A stretch of DNA of 40,487 nucleotides from Candidatus Omnitrophota bacterium (GCA_015233375.1 JADFXW010000005.1:541-41027), one strand, 5' to 3'. Shown: positions 28,347 to 37,977, counted from the first letter of the stretch. Numbers and translations: made by a program. The notes: a model not told the origin generated them from the sequence alone.

Positions 28347-29393
28347 TTACCTGATATCTTTAATATGCTCTTCGGTGTATCTGATTATCTGGCGCATCAT
28401 ATCAACGGATTCTACAGGATATTTTCCTGCAGCCGTTTCCGCGGAAAGCATTAAAAAATCAGAACCATCCAAAAGAGCATTGGCCACATCTGTCACTTCC
28501 GCGCGGGTCGGCCTTAAATGCTCTGTCATGCTTTCTAACATTTGCGTTGCGGTTATCACAATTTTCTTCATGCGGTTACATTTTTGGATAAGCATCTTTT
28601 GAATGACAGCTATCTCATAAATGGGCAGACAAACACCCATATCGCCCCGCGCAATCATTATCCCATCAGAAACAGACATGATTTCATCAATATTTTTAAT
28701 ACCCTGCTTGTTCTCGATTTTAGCAATGATCTGACAGCCAGGACGCCGGTCCTTGACAGAATCCCTAAATTTCAAGATATCCTCCTTACTCCTGACAAAG
28801 GACTGGGCAATATAATCCACCTTGTTTTTAACACAAAATTCTATGTTCACCTTATCCTTATCCGTCAACCCGCTAAATTTCAGATCAATCTCTGGAATAT
28901 TGATCCCCTTATGCTCTTTTAAAACACCTGGGACAATCACTTCTGCCTTAAGAGAGCCCTTGTTGCCTGAAATAACCTTAATCGCGATAAGCCCATCATC
29001 AATATAAATCAAAGTACCCTTGCGAATATCCCTTAGATCCCCTTGATAGTCCAGAGGCACAACACCTTTGGTACAAAGACCTGGCTCATTAGTTAATATA
29101 AGCGTTTGCTTTTTCTTTAACAGGATATCACCTGGAAGCTTCCCAATCCTGACCCTAAAACCTTCCAAGTCACCTAATATTTTGACCCCAGAAGAGGACA
29201 GGGCCCTTGTAAAGCCTGGGCCTGTCCCCTTGTTTAAAGTCCTTATCAAATTAATATTTTTCGTATGTTGACCAAGATGGCCATGAGAAAAATTAAGACG
29301 GGCCACATCCATACCCGCCAAGATCATCCCTTTGAGAACGGTTTGTGTGTTGCTTGCTGGTCCAATCGTACAAATAATGCGTGTTTTGGCCAT
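28347..29393 (-). CDS. pyk: Pyruvate kinase, short (348 aa, no C-terminal domain)
   Basis: TRIICTIGPASNTQTVLKGMILAGMDVARLNFSHG...IAKIENKQGIKNIDEIMSVSDGIMIARGDMGV...TATQMLESM...PTRAEVTDVANALLDGSDFLMLSAETAAGKYPVE. Confidence 0.95.
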   Translation of the reverse strand: MAKTRIICTIGPASNTQTVLKGMILAGMDVARLNFSHGHLGQHTKNINLIRTLNKGTGPGFTRALSSSGVKILGDLEGFRVRIGKLPGDILLKKKQTLILTNEPGLCTKGVVPLDYQGDLRDIRKGTLIYIDDGLIAIKVISGNKGSLKAEVIVPGVLKEHKGINIPEIDLKFSGLTDKDKVNIEFCVKNKVDYIAQSFVRSKEDILKFRDSVKDRRPGCQIIAKIENKQGIKNIDEIMSVSDGIMIARGDMGVCLPIYEIAVIQKMLIQKCNRMKKIVITATQMLESMTEHLRPTRAEVTDVANALLDGSDFLMLSAETAAGKYPVESVDMMRQIIRYTEEHIKDIR

Positions 29394-29412
29394 TTTTACA
29401 TCCCTTCATAAT

Positions 29413-32400
29413 TTAGATTACTGATAAAAACCTTCGGATGTTTTGAATACGATATATTGTATCAATAACTGGAGTAAAACCTGGATAATTTTGGTAGCGT
29501 TGGATCATGGCAGCATCAAAACCTGATTGGGCTTGGGCAGCCATTCTATTGAGGTCTATCATTCTTGGGCTCAAATCTATACCACCAGGACTGGCCATGG
29601 CAGAGCTCTTTAACTTGACGCCTAACTTTCGGCTAGGTAATCTTTTATTCCCATCTATCTTTCGACCATTCAGATCAACCCATTGACCTGTCTGAGCGTC
29701 CCGTATTAAATGACATTGCTCCTCCCATTTGCGCCTATCAACATTCCACTGTAACTGATATTTTTCTACAGAAACAAATTTACCTTTCTTAGAATCCCAT
29801 CGAAAGGCACAAGTTTTCACAATAGTGGAATCATATCTCGGATATCCATAAAAAATAACCAATGGACCCCCTTCTTGAGACCTGACAAATGCTTCTGCCC
29901 TCTGTAAACCACCACCCACTTCCATATACCCATCCTTTTGTTTCCATATTTTTGTATTATCCACATCGTTTGGTAATGGCACAATGCCTCTCATATATCC
30001 TCTGTTTAAATTACTTTTTGTCAGCCATGAGTCAAATTTAATCCAACGCCCTTTTGGGTCCTTATACCCTTCTCTGAATTCTTGAGCTATCTTTTCGCAA
30101 AGCTTCTGGTCATCTGTTATCTGATATATCAATTGTTCTTTCTGTTTATCCCAGAACCATACAGATCTCATCACTTCCTTACCTTTTCTGTATTTAACAA
30201 AAGTTATCTCCATTTGACCATTATTATTAACAATACCTATTTGGCCCTCCTGCAAGTGATCACCCGCCTTCACATACATCCTTGGCATCATTTGACCATT
30301 GGGTAAGGGGAGCCCAAGAACATCTCCTTTTTCTAAATAACTCAACGGCACGAATTTGTCTAATCTGAACCATACTTGAGTTGAGCTTTGATACGCCTCC
30401 AGCATGTCCTTTTGTATCCTTGACTTCTCTTCATCTTTTGGCTGATATACTAATTGCTTTTTAGTATTGTCCCAGAACCAGACAGATCTCATCACTTCCT
30501 TACCATCCCTGTAATTAACGAAAGTCATTTCGATTTGACCATTATTATTAACAATACCCATCACACCTTCCTGTAAATTGTCACCAGCCTTCACATATGT
30601 CCTTGGCATCATTTGACCATTTGGTAATGGTATCCCAAGAACATCTCCTTTTTTTAAATAACTCAACGGCACGCGCTCATCCAACTTAAACCATTGTTGA
30701 GTAAAACCTTTGTAAGCTCTTAAAATAGCTCTTTCAATTTGGACTTGTTTTTTATCTTTTTGATATTTAAATCGTCCTGCTCTTTTAAGCCAAAGCCATT
30801 TTGATTGAGCATGCACCTTTGATCCTTTAAATCCGATGATGGTCATTTCTATCCGTCCATTCCCATTATTATCAATAACCACTTCAACATCTTCCAAGTC
30901 ACAACCTACTTGCATAGAATTAGTGGTCTTTGTTCTATACCACAAGTTGCCATTGGGAAGCGGTGTAGCCGGTTTTATAAAGCCTTGTTTTAAGGATGAC
31001 TCTCCTATCCACTGGCCTATTCTGAATCTACAACTCCCTTTCTTAAGGTAAGCATTCCTAAATTTTGTTTCAATCTCTTGGTATTGGAATTGCCCCTGGC
31101 CTTTATTCCATAACCACTGCGATAATGACGCCCTTTCTTGACCAATCAATCCATAAACCGTCATCGTGATACGCCCATTTCCAGCATTATCAATAACCAC
31201 TTCCATATCATCTAAACCTTCTCCAACCTTCATGTCCCGACTTGTTTCTTCTTTCGTCCATAATGAGCCATCAGGCAAAGGCATATCTGGCATACATCCT
31301 TTTAATAAAGAAACAGGGGAAACCCTGTCTTTGACTCTAAAAGTCCTCAACCCCACTTCTCTATAAGCTGTTTTAAATTCATCCTCAAGTGACATGGGCG
31401 TTTCTTTTTCTATAACTGTTATCTTATCAGCCTGCTGCTTATGAACAAATCTCTCAATGTTATTATCCCACCGATAAGCGCAACTATGAAATCCACCATC
31501 AAGAAAACCTAAAAAAACAATTATGGGAACACCGCCTAAATCCGTAACAATAGCTCTTGAGGGTATAAAAACATTTCCCACATCACTATAGAGTTCTTTG
31601 ATTTGCAGGGAGGTTTTATTAGGTAATGGGATTAAAATTTCTAAATCAGCTTCTACTAAATCAATAGATACTCCAGCCGCGGTTTGATATCCATTTTCAA
31701 ATAACTCGCTGATCGTTTTTATTCGCTGTTCCTTAACAGCCTCCTTTTTATCTTGGCTTGAAACAACGTCACTTTGCCCATCTTTTTCTTCAGTCGATAA
31801 GACTTCTGGCCTCGCTTGTTCCTCTTGTTCTTCAAGACCACCGCTGCGTATCTCAGGAACCTCATTTTTAATATTTTCTGATGTACCCGCCTCTTTCTGA
31901 TTTGGTGGATTCACAGGCGCATCTTGTTGTGGACTTCTTTTCTGACGTTGTTTTTCTGAATTTTTATGTTTTACACATTTAATTTGAAAATTTCCATAAT
32001 AGGTAACCTCACCGCCTCCTTTAAACTTCACGCGATAGCCTTGCCCCAAATCAGGATAATCAGGATTTTGTTCAATCACTTCAATAATCTTCCCATAACG
32101 TTGTCCAATTAAAACCTCATCTCCAGCTTCCAATTCATCATCATCACTAAATTTAACAAACCCTGGGACTGCCGTTTCTATGCTTCTCTGTGAAGATTTA
32201 AGCCTTCTCGCCTTTTTACCCTTTTTAGTCCTACCTCTCTCTAAAGTCTTGTCTGCCAAAACAACTTCTTTCTGTCTTTCAGGTATTTTGACCTGACTCT
32301 GTGCTTTCTTATCAGGCATTGGAACATGAGGGACTTGAATGTCTATATCTGGAATGGGCCTGCTATCTATCCCTTCAATAGAGAGAAGATCAAATTTTCC

Positions 32401-34308
32401 TTTTATGGGGTTCCATAACCATTGACTTTGTCCTGTTTGATGTCCATTCTTAACCCCAACAATAGTTCTTTCTATATGATGGGGATTTCTTAAAACCTCT
32501 AATAATGCCTTGAACACCTGCTTATCTTTAACAATTTCTTCAATCTTATCTTCATCAATTAATCCGGGATCAACAAAAACCTGTCCTCCAACCCTGACCA
32601 TATAACCTTGAGATATTAATTGCTCAAAAACCATAATTCCTGCAGAACGACCCTGCAAAGATCTCAAGGCATCAAAAATATCACTTGTTTCAACAACACC
32701 AGACCCTCCTATCGTATGTTCAATAATCACGTGGGCGTTCGTTAACCCTTGGCCTACCTCCATATATTCTTGACTCAAAAGTTTCCTCCCATTAGGTAAC
32801 AAACAACCAGGTTTTAAATACCCTGCCATTAAAAGATCTTTTTCAAGCCATTCGGTTAATTCTATTTTAGCAGTTCCAGGAACTGTATAGGCCAGCCTCA
32901 ACGCATTTCTTATACTTATATCTACGTTTCTTTTTATCTTATTTCTTTCTTCTTGATGTAATACTTCTTCTTGGGGTATTTCATTAGTCTCTGAAGAATC
33001 TATAGGGACTTTTATAATACCACTTCTTCTCGAACGATAAGTCATCACCACTCCATTTCTCTCAACCTCATATACCGCTAAACCAGCGAGTGGCCCTTCC
33101 TTCTCAGAAGGCAGCTCTGACTTAATCTTCCATGGCGTCCCCTGGATTAAAATCAAATCCCCAGGATTTATCGTTTGATATTGGGGACCTTGACTCTCTT
33201 GTGCTGGTGAAACCAATCTTACCTTCATGCCAAAACTTTCTTTTTCAGGCACGGCCATGGCTCCATCTTCCCTATCCAGTGTTATTTTCTCAAAACCTGA
33301 AATCCCGCCTGAAAAATATTTTCTGGGAATACGAAGACCGTTGGTTTTGTTGATATCCTCCTTGATGTAATTAAAAACACCCTTCTGATAGGCCTTAATA
33401 TAACGCTCATAAATTTGTTCCTTTATTGTCTTATCTTCAATATCAACGCCTTTTATCTTGCCCTTACCCACATAAACCTTGGCCAATAAAGTCTTTGTAA
33501 TAACATCCCTGTACCATTTTGCTAAAATGGCGGCATAATAAATTTGACGTAAATGAGAAAAATTCTTGCCCTCGTTAACCTCATGTTCGATGGCCGGTAA
33601 GATGATTTGACGAATAAGTTGGGAAGTAGAATGGTGAATATTGTTTTTGTGATGAGAAAACGCCAAATAATCCTCTTCAAGCATCACCTTCAATCGAGCT
33701 TCAGTCACATAAACAGCATGGCCTTTTTCATAAATTTTTGCTTGAGCAGGCACGATCCAAACCTTGTTAAAACAATTAAGCGGGATATCATGGGTACCAA
33801 AACGCTTTGAGGCTTCTTCATAAATCTTGTCCCAAAATTCCTTACCCAAAGCTTTTTCTGGATAAATAAGAGAGGCTGTCAATTGCTTAAGCAGATAATC
33901 CTGGGCTAACATGTCTCGTCCCAGATCCGTATTACCTAATTCATTGGGGATGACCCTGTTATGCTCATAGGGCGATAAATTGACCCATAAATCTGATGCT
34001 TTGACAGTCAGAGCAGCTAAGAAGTACCTCACCATGCGCCGGCCTTCTTCTTTTATTGTGCTTTGATACACTCGAGTGCTGCCTGAATCTAATATGAAAT
34101 CAAAATCAAATGGTTTGTCAGGGAAGGTTATCATCCCCTTTAACAGCACAGGGACAAAATCAGAAGATAGATAAACCTGACTGCCTACAGATGGCAAGGC
34201 GTTTAGAAATAGATTTTGAGCAAAGGCCTGTCTTGGACTAAGAAGCAAGGAACCGCTTAATAGGACACACAGAATCTTTCGAGCTAAAGATTTTATATGA
34301 TATTTCAT
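29413..34308 (-). CDS. Large exported protein (1631 aa): paralogous N-terminal module, KOW/SH3-like segments, tandem ~107 aa repeats, GGIDL tail
   Basis: Signal peptide MKYHIKSLARKILCVLLSGSLLLSPRQAFA|Q; N-module shared with the next two genes; repeated 'PLPNG...VGxxL...GIVNNNGQIEMTF...SVWFWD' units. Confidence 0.85.
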   Translation of the reverse strand: MKYHIKSLARKILCVLLSGSLLLSPRQAFAQNLFLNALPSVGSQVYLSSDFVPVLLKGMITFPDKPFDFDFILDSGSTRVYQSTIKEEGRRMVRYFLAALTVKASDLWVNLSPYEHNRVIPNELGNTDLGRDMLAQDYLLKQLTASLIYPEKALGKEFWDKIYEEASKRFGTHDIPLNCFNKVWIVPAQAKIYEKGHAVYVTEARLKVMLEEDYLAFSHHKNNIHHSTSQLIRQIILPAIEHEVNEGKNFSHLRQIYYAAILAKWYRDVITKTLLAKVYVGKGKIKGVDIEDKTIKEQIYERYIKAYQKGVFNYIKEDINKTNGLRIPRKYFSGGISGFEKITLDREDGAMAVPEKESFGMKVRLVSPAQESQGPQYQTINPGDLILIQGTPWKIKSELPSEKEGPLAGLAVYEVERNGVVMTYRSRRSGIIKVPIDSSETNEIPQEEVLHQEERNKIKRNVDISIRNALRLAYTVPGTAKIELTEWLEKDLLMAGYLKPGCLLPNGRKLLSQEYMEVGQGLTNAHVIIEHTIGGSGVVETSDIFDALRSLQGRSAGIMVFEQLISQGYMVRVGGQVFVDPGLIDEDKIEEIVKDKQVFKALLEVLRNPHHIERTIVGVKNGHQTGQSQWLWNPIKGKFDLLSIEGIDSRPIPDIDIQVPHVPMPDKKAQSQVKIPERQKEVVLADKTLERGRTKKGKKARRLKSSQRSIETAVPGFVKFSDDDELEAGDEVLIGQRYGKIIEVIEQNPDYPDLGQGYRVKFKGGGEVTYYGNFQIKCVKHKNSEKQRQKRSPQQDAPVNPPNQKEAGTSENIKNEVPEIRSGGLEEQEEQARPEVLSTEEKDGQSDVVSSQDKKEAVKEQRIKTISELFENGYQTAAGVSIDLVEADLEILIPLPNKTSLQIKELYSDVGNVFIPSRAIVTDLGGVPIIVFLGFLDGGFHSCAYRWDNNIERFVHKQQADKITVIEKETPMSLEDEFKTAYREVGLRTFRVKDRVSPVSLLKGCMPDMPLPDGSLWTKEETSRDMKVGEGLDDMEVVIDNAGNGRITMTVYGLIGQERASLSQWLWNKGQGQFQYQEIETKFRNAYLKKGSCRFRIGQWIGESSLKQGFIKPATPLPNGNLWYRTKTTNSMQVGCDLEDVEVVIDNNGNGRIEMTIIGFKGSKVHAQSKWLWLKRAGRFKYQKDKKQVQIERAILRAYKGFTQQWFKLDERVPLSYLKKGDVLGIPLPNGQMMPRTYVKAGDNLQEGVMGIVNNNGQIEMTFVNYRDGKEVMRSVWFWDNTKKQLVYQPKDEEKSRIQKDMLEAYQSSTQVWFRLDKFVPLSYLEKGDVLGLPLPNGQMMPRMYVKAGDHLQEGQIGIVNNNGQMEITFVKYRKGKEVMRSVWFWDKQKEQLIYQITDDQKLCEKIAQEFREGYKDPKGRWIKFDSWLTKSNLNRGYMRGIVPLPNDVDNTKIWKQKDGYMEVGGGLQRAEAFVRSQEGGPLVIFYGYPRYDSTIVKTCAFRWDSKKGKFVSVEKYQLQWNVDRRKWEEQCHLIRDAQTGQWVDLNGRKIDGNKRLPSRKLGVKLKSSAMASPGGIDLSPRMIDLNRMAAQAQSGFDAAMIQRYQNYPGFTPVIDTIYRIQNIRRFLSVI
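30089..30730 (-). repeat. Two recent tandem copies of a 321 bp (107 aa) coding repeat
   Basis: ccagaacc(a/g)(t/g)acagatctcatcacttcc at 30151 and 30472, 321 bp apart; long near-identical stretches between the units. Confidence 0.85.
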
Positions 34309-34374
34309 CGTATTTATTATTTTAAATCAGAATAAAGATGAGGAATTATACAACATATTAATATTTTGTATATA

Positions 34375-36969
34375 TTAATTTGTCTTATAATCAAACACAG
34401 AAACACCAAAAGTGGATGATATATCAAGAAGGCCAATATGGAGGATAATAGGCACGATTTTTTTCACGCCTTGACGCTTCATCTTCATCAATAAAGCTTT
34501 ATTAACGGAAACATGAATTTGATTATGCTGGTCTCTCTGGACTGAAAGGACCGCATCTTCTGACTTTAAGTCAATACCACCTTCTGGATTAGGCTGCCTG
34601 TCTGCTGCTTCGCTTCGCAGATAAGATGAGCCTAAAAGAAACCCATATACCTCATCCATATGATACCTATCGCCTTGATCTAAATAAAAATCTAAAGAAT
34701 GGGAAGACTTTATCAGGTCTATCACATTTATCAAAAGAGCCTTTTGCCTTTCATACTCTCTTATCTGATGATGTGCTGTTTGATACCTGATACGCTCTTC
34801 TAAACCTGTCCCAAAATTCTTATAAAGATTATAAAGAACATCCGCAAAGGATACCGACACAAAATCGCCTGACTTAAAATGAGTTAGATAATCACCCGTT
34901 TTATATTGACTATAATAATAACTGTAAACGTAAGCCATCCAATAATGCCGTACAATTGGGTCAATCGGCCTTCTTACCCACTGCTCAAACGTGTTAAAAT
35001 ATTTCCTAAAGGCAATAACAGCATTCACTCTTTCTTCAATATAATCCCTTTGATAGTAGAATGACCCTTCTCGCAGGTGTCTTGCTAAACCCCAATGTCC
35101 AGGAACATATCTATGGCGTTGATATTTCCCTAGATACCTTTCAAAAACCTTCTCATTTGATCCAAAATCATCTGGAAGAAGGTCTAAATATTCCATAATA
35201 ATATAGGCCGCTTCATCGATATATACAGGCTGTTTACTGGTTTCTTGAATAAGTTGTATCAAAGGGACAACTTCATCAACCATGGGCACTCGGCGCTGAC
35301 CTTTGCCTAAAGAATCCCTGGAAACACCTGCCTTGGTTTTTTGATTGAAATTAAAATGTTCCATGAGAGCTGTTAAAACCCTTGAGTTTCTTATCTTATT
35401 TTCTTGATTGTCTGGATCTGCGGCAATAGCAATCCCTTCAAGATCTGATATCAAACCTGATAAAGACGTCTGGTCAAAAGCTGAAATCCGCTGCAACGCA
35501 TTTTGAGCAGCCCTGATTTTCTCTAATGACTCAAAAATCCCAGAAGGGTCTAACGCCAGATAGGCAGATTGGTATTTGGATAATATAGGCTGCAATATAC
35601 TGCCCCTCTTTCTTGTTAACCGAGAAATTTTGAGGGCAATTTCGTATTCCTTTTGTTGAAAATCTCTTCTAAGACGCCTGATTTCCTCTACAATAGCTGC
35701 CTTTTTTTGGTGAATTTGTTCGCTCCATTGAATGATTTCCGGCTCAAGAGGGGTTAAGACAAGCCTTTCATAAGGCCTCTCTTTTTCTTTGACCATTTGA
35801 GGCGATGCCTGAATCTCTTCTGCGACCATACCAGGATTGGCAAAAACCTTAACAGCTAAACAACCGTCTAATTGAGGGATAACGGATGCTAACTGCGCAT
35901 TGCTTCTTAATAAAAATTCTTTCATTCCCCCATCATACCCGCCAGAAAAATATTGATGCGCTACCGGCACTTGAGTCTTTGGGTCAAACTCATCTTTGAT
36001 AAAATTAAAAACACCTTTTTGGTAGGCTTTTAAATATTGGTTATAAATAGCTTCATTGGTGGCCTTATCATTCTGATCAATCCCTTTCACCGTACTTTTA
36101 TTGGCATAGACCTGATTAAGTAAGGCTTGCTTTAAATGACGCTTAAACCAGACCGCTAATACCTGTGCATAAAAAATCTGGCGTAAGGTGGAAAAATTCT
36201 TGCCTTCATTGACTTCTTTTTCGATTTCAGGAAGAATAATTTGACGGATAATATTTGAACTCCCCCTAGCCCCCTCTTTCAAAAAAAGAGGGGGGATATT
36301 ATTGGTTTTAATGTCTTCTTGTTTAGCCAATGCAAGATAATCCTCTTCTAACATCACCTTCAAATGCCCACTGACGATAAACCCTGTTTGACCATGTTCA
36401 TACACACTTGCCTTTTGAGGGACTATCCATACTTTATTAAAGGTATTTACTGGTATTTGTGTTGACCCATATAATTCTTGAGCTTGTTTATAAATTTTGG
36501 CCCAAAATGTTTTTCCTAAAGAATTTTCAGGATACATCAAGGATGCAGTCAACTGCTTGAGCAAATAATCTTGGGCTAACAAGTCCCTGCCCATGACTGT
36601 TTGGCCCAGCGCTGTTGGTATAATCCTGTCTTTTTCATAGGGGCTTAAATTGACCCAAATATCCTTATCAGGCAGGGTTAAGGAAGCAAAAAAGTATCTG
36701 ACCATCCGTAACGCTTCCCTTTTCAATTCTTCCTTTGATGTCTTTGATTCACCAGGTGAAACAATAAAATCAAATAAAAAGGGATTGTTTTCATTAATGA
36801 TCACCCCTTTCATTAATGCAGGTTGAAACAAAGGACTTGCAGAAACCATGGTCCCTGCAACAGGTAAATCAGCAATAGACATAGCCATGCTCATAGAGCC
36901 CCCCGGCCCTGGCATAACCATGATTGATAAAATAACAAAATAAGTGAATATTCTTTTGAGTTTATTCAT
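34375..36969 (-). CDS. Exported paralog 2 (864 aa): N-module plus helical cargo of unknown function plus GGIDL tail
   Basis: MNKLKRIFTYFVILSIMVMPGPGGSMSMAMSIADLPVAGTMV signal region; DIWVNLSPYEKDRIIPTALGQTVMGRDLLAQDYLLKQLTASLMYPE. Confidence 0.82.
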   Translation of the reverse strand: MNKLKRIFTYFVILSIMVMPGPGGSMSMAMSIADLPVAGTMVSASPLFQPALMKGVIINENNPFLFDFIVSPGESKTSKEELKREALRMVRYFFASLTLPDKDIWVNLSPYEKDRIIPTALGQTVMGRDLLAQDYLLKQLTASLMYPENSLGKTFWAKIYKQAQELYGSTQIPVNTFNKVWIVPQKASVYEHGQTGFIVSGHLKVMLEEDYLALAKQEDIKTNNIPPLFLKEGARGSSNIIRQIILPEIEKEVNEGKNFSTLRQIFYAQVLAVWFKRHLKQALLNQVYANKSTVKGIDQNDKATNEAIYNQYLKAYQKGVFNFIKDEFDPKTQVPVAHQYFSGGYDGGMKEFLLRSNAQLASVIPQLDGCLAVKVFANPGMVAEEIQASPQMVKEKERPYERLVLTPLEPEIIQWSEQIHQKKAAIVEEIRRLRRDFQQKEYEIALKISRLTRKRGSILQPILSKYQSAYLALDPSGIFESLEKIRAAQNALQRISAFDQTSLSGLISDLEGIAIAADPDNQENKIRNSRVLTALMEHFNFNQKTKAGVSRDSLGKGQRRVPMVDEVVPLIQLIQETSKQPVYIDEAAYIIMEYLDLLPDDFGSNEKVFERYLGKYQRHRYVPGHWGLARHLREGSFYYQRDYIEERVNAVIAFRKYFNTFEQWVRRPIDPIVRHYWMAYVYSYYYSQYKTGDYLTHFKSGDFVSVSFADVLYNLYKNFGTGLEERIRYQTAHHQIREYERQKALLINVIDLIKSSHSLDFYLDQGDRYHMDEVYGFLLGSSYLRSEAADRQPNPEGGIDLKSEDAVLSVQRDQHNQIHVSVNKALLMKMKRQGVKKIVPIILHIGLLDISSTFGVSVFDYKTN
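36257..36295. repeat. Interspersed palindromic element (copy 5), inside the CDS of paralog 2
   Basis: gaactccccctagccccctctttcaaaaaaagagggggg; translated in frame as NIPPLFLKEGARGSSN. Confidence 0.9.
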
Positions 36970-36978
36970 AATTGAGCT

Positions 36979-37977
36979 TTAACTTGTTTGCAGTCCTAAA
37001 ATTGGCAGAATGCTTAAAAGAGGTATAATACGAATAATATTCGCTACTACACCTGAAAATTTTCCACGTTGAAATTCAGCAATCATCGCAGGGTTAAATT
37101 TTATTTTAACACCTTGACCAACCCTCTCAATATCCAGCCCCGCCTTCTTAACCTTAAGGTCAATACCGCCAGGCACAAAATTCTCTTCTAAATGCCGAGC
37201 CTTTCCTATGTCACTTATATTCATGGCAAAATCTTGGGACCATTCAAGCTCAATTTTCAACTGATTCTTATCGAAACCTGCTAACCGAATAACATCATCT
37301 TCATCCATCATCAGAAGCCTCTTTACCACGTTCATTTCTTTTTCACCCGTATCTTCGCCTGTTTCTTGACTTAAAAGGACTTCTTTAGCCTTATTAAAGA
37401 CGGGTTTAATACGTTTGGAAACATCGACAATCTCATCCACCTTGGGGAATAAAACAGATCCAGATTTATCCCGATAACCATTTAACCGTGCCACATATTG
37501 CTGTTGAATAGACAAATCCCCTGGATTCATGACTTTTTCCATAAGCCGTTCGGTTGCATTGATAACAAAATCATCAAAATCTTCTATCCTCAATTGTTGA
37601 ATCTTCAAAAGACCGTCATCACCAAAAACAAAGTTTACAAATTCCTCCATCCCTTCAAAAGATTCAACCAGGCGTTTATCCTTATACATTAACTTATAAG
37701 CCAAAACAAAATCTTCGACATACCCCAACATTTTATCCGCATTAAAGAATAATCTTGCTTCTGGTGATTGAATTTCATCAAATGTCTTTAAAAGAAGATG
37801 ATTAATATCCCTGGAAATATCATGATCAATAGCCAAGTTATTCTGATTGTATACAATTTCCTGGGCTGCTGCCTGATTATACCGTGTCACCACACGTGAT
37901 CCAACCTGCATCTGGGCTGCGATTACGGGATTGGCTGAAAAATATTCACCTATCCCGGCCTTCCACAAAATGAACAA
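36979..37977 (-). CDS. 3' part of exported paralog 3 (frame-shifted continuation; HD-like C-terminal part and GGIDL tail)
   Basis: Begins in +1 frame within the end of the upstream ORF; no credible start; contains ...EARLFFNADKMLGYVED... and ENFVPGGIDLKVKKAGLDI tail. Confidence 0.65.
   Translation of the reverse strand: MFILWKAGIGEYFSANPVIAAQMQVGSRVVTRYNQAAAQEIVYNQNNLAIDHDISRDINHLLLKTFDEIQSPEARLFFNADKMLGYVEDFVLAYKLMYKDKRLVESFEGMEEFVNFVFGDDGLLKIQQLRIEDFDDFVINATERLMEKVMNPGDLSIQQQYVARLNGYRDKSGSVLFPKVDEIVDVSKRIKPVFNKAKEVLLSQETGEDTGEKEMNVVKRLLMMDEDDVIRLAGFDKNQLKIELEWSQDFAMNISDIGKARHLEENFVPGGIDLKVKKAGLDIERVGQGVKIKFNPAMIAEFQRGKFSGVVANIIRIIPLLSILPILGLQTS

Noticed and set aside
28192-28602. 136 aa plus-strand ORF overlapping the pyk 3' end
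   Set aside because: Half of it is antisense to pyk; the rest is intergenic with no motif support.
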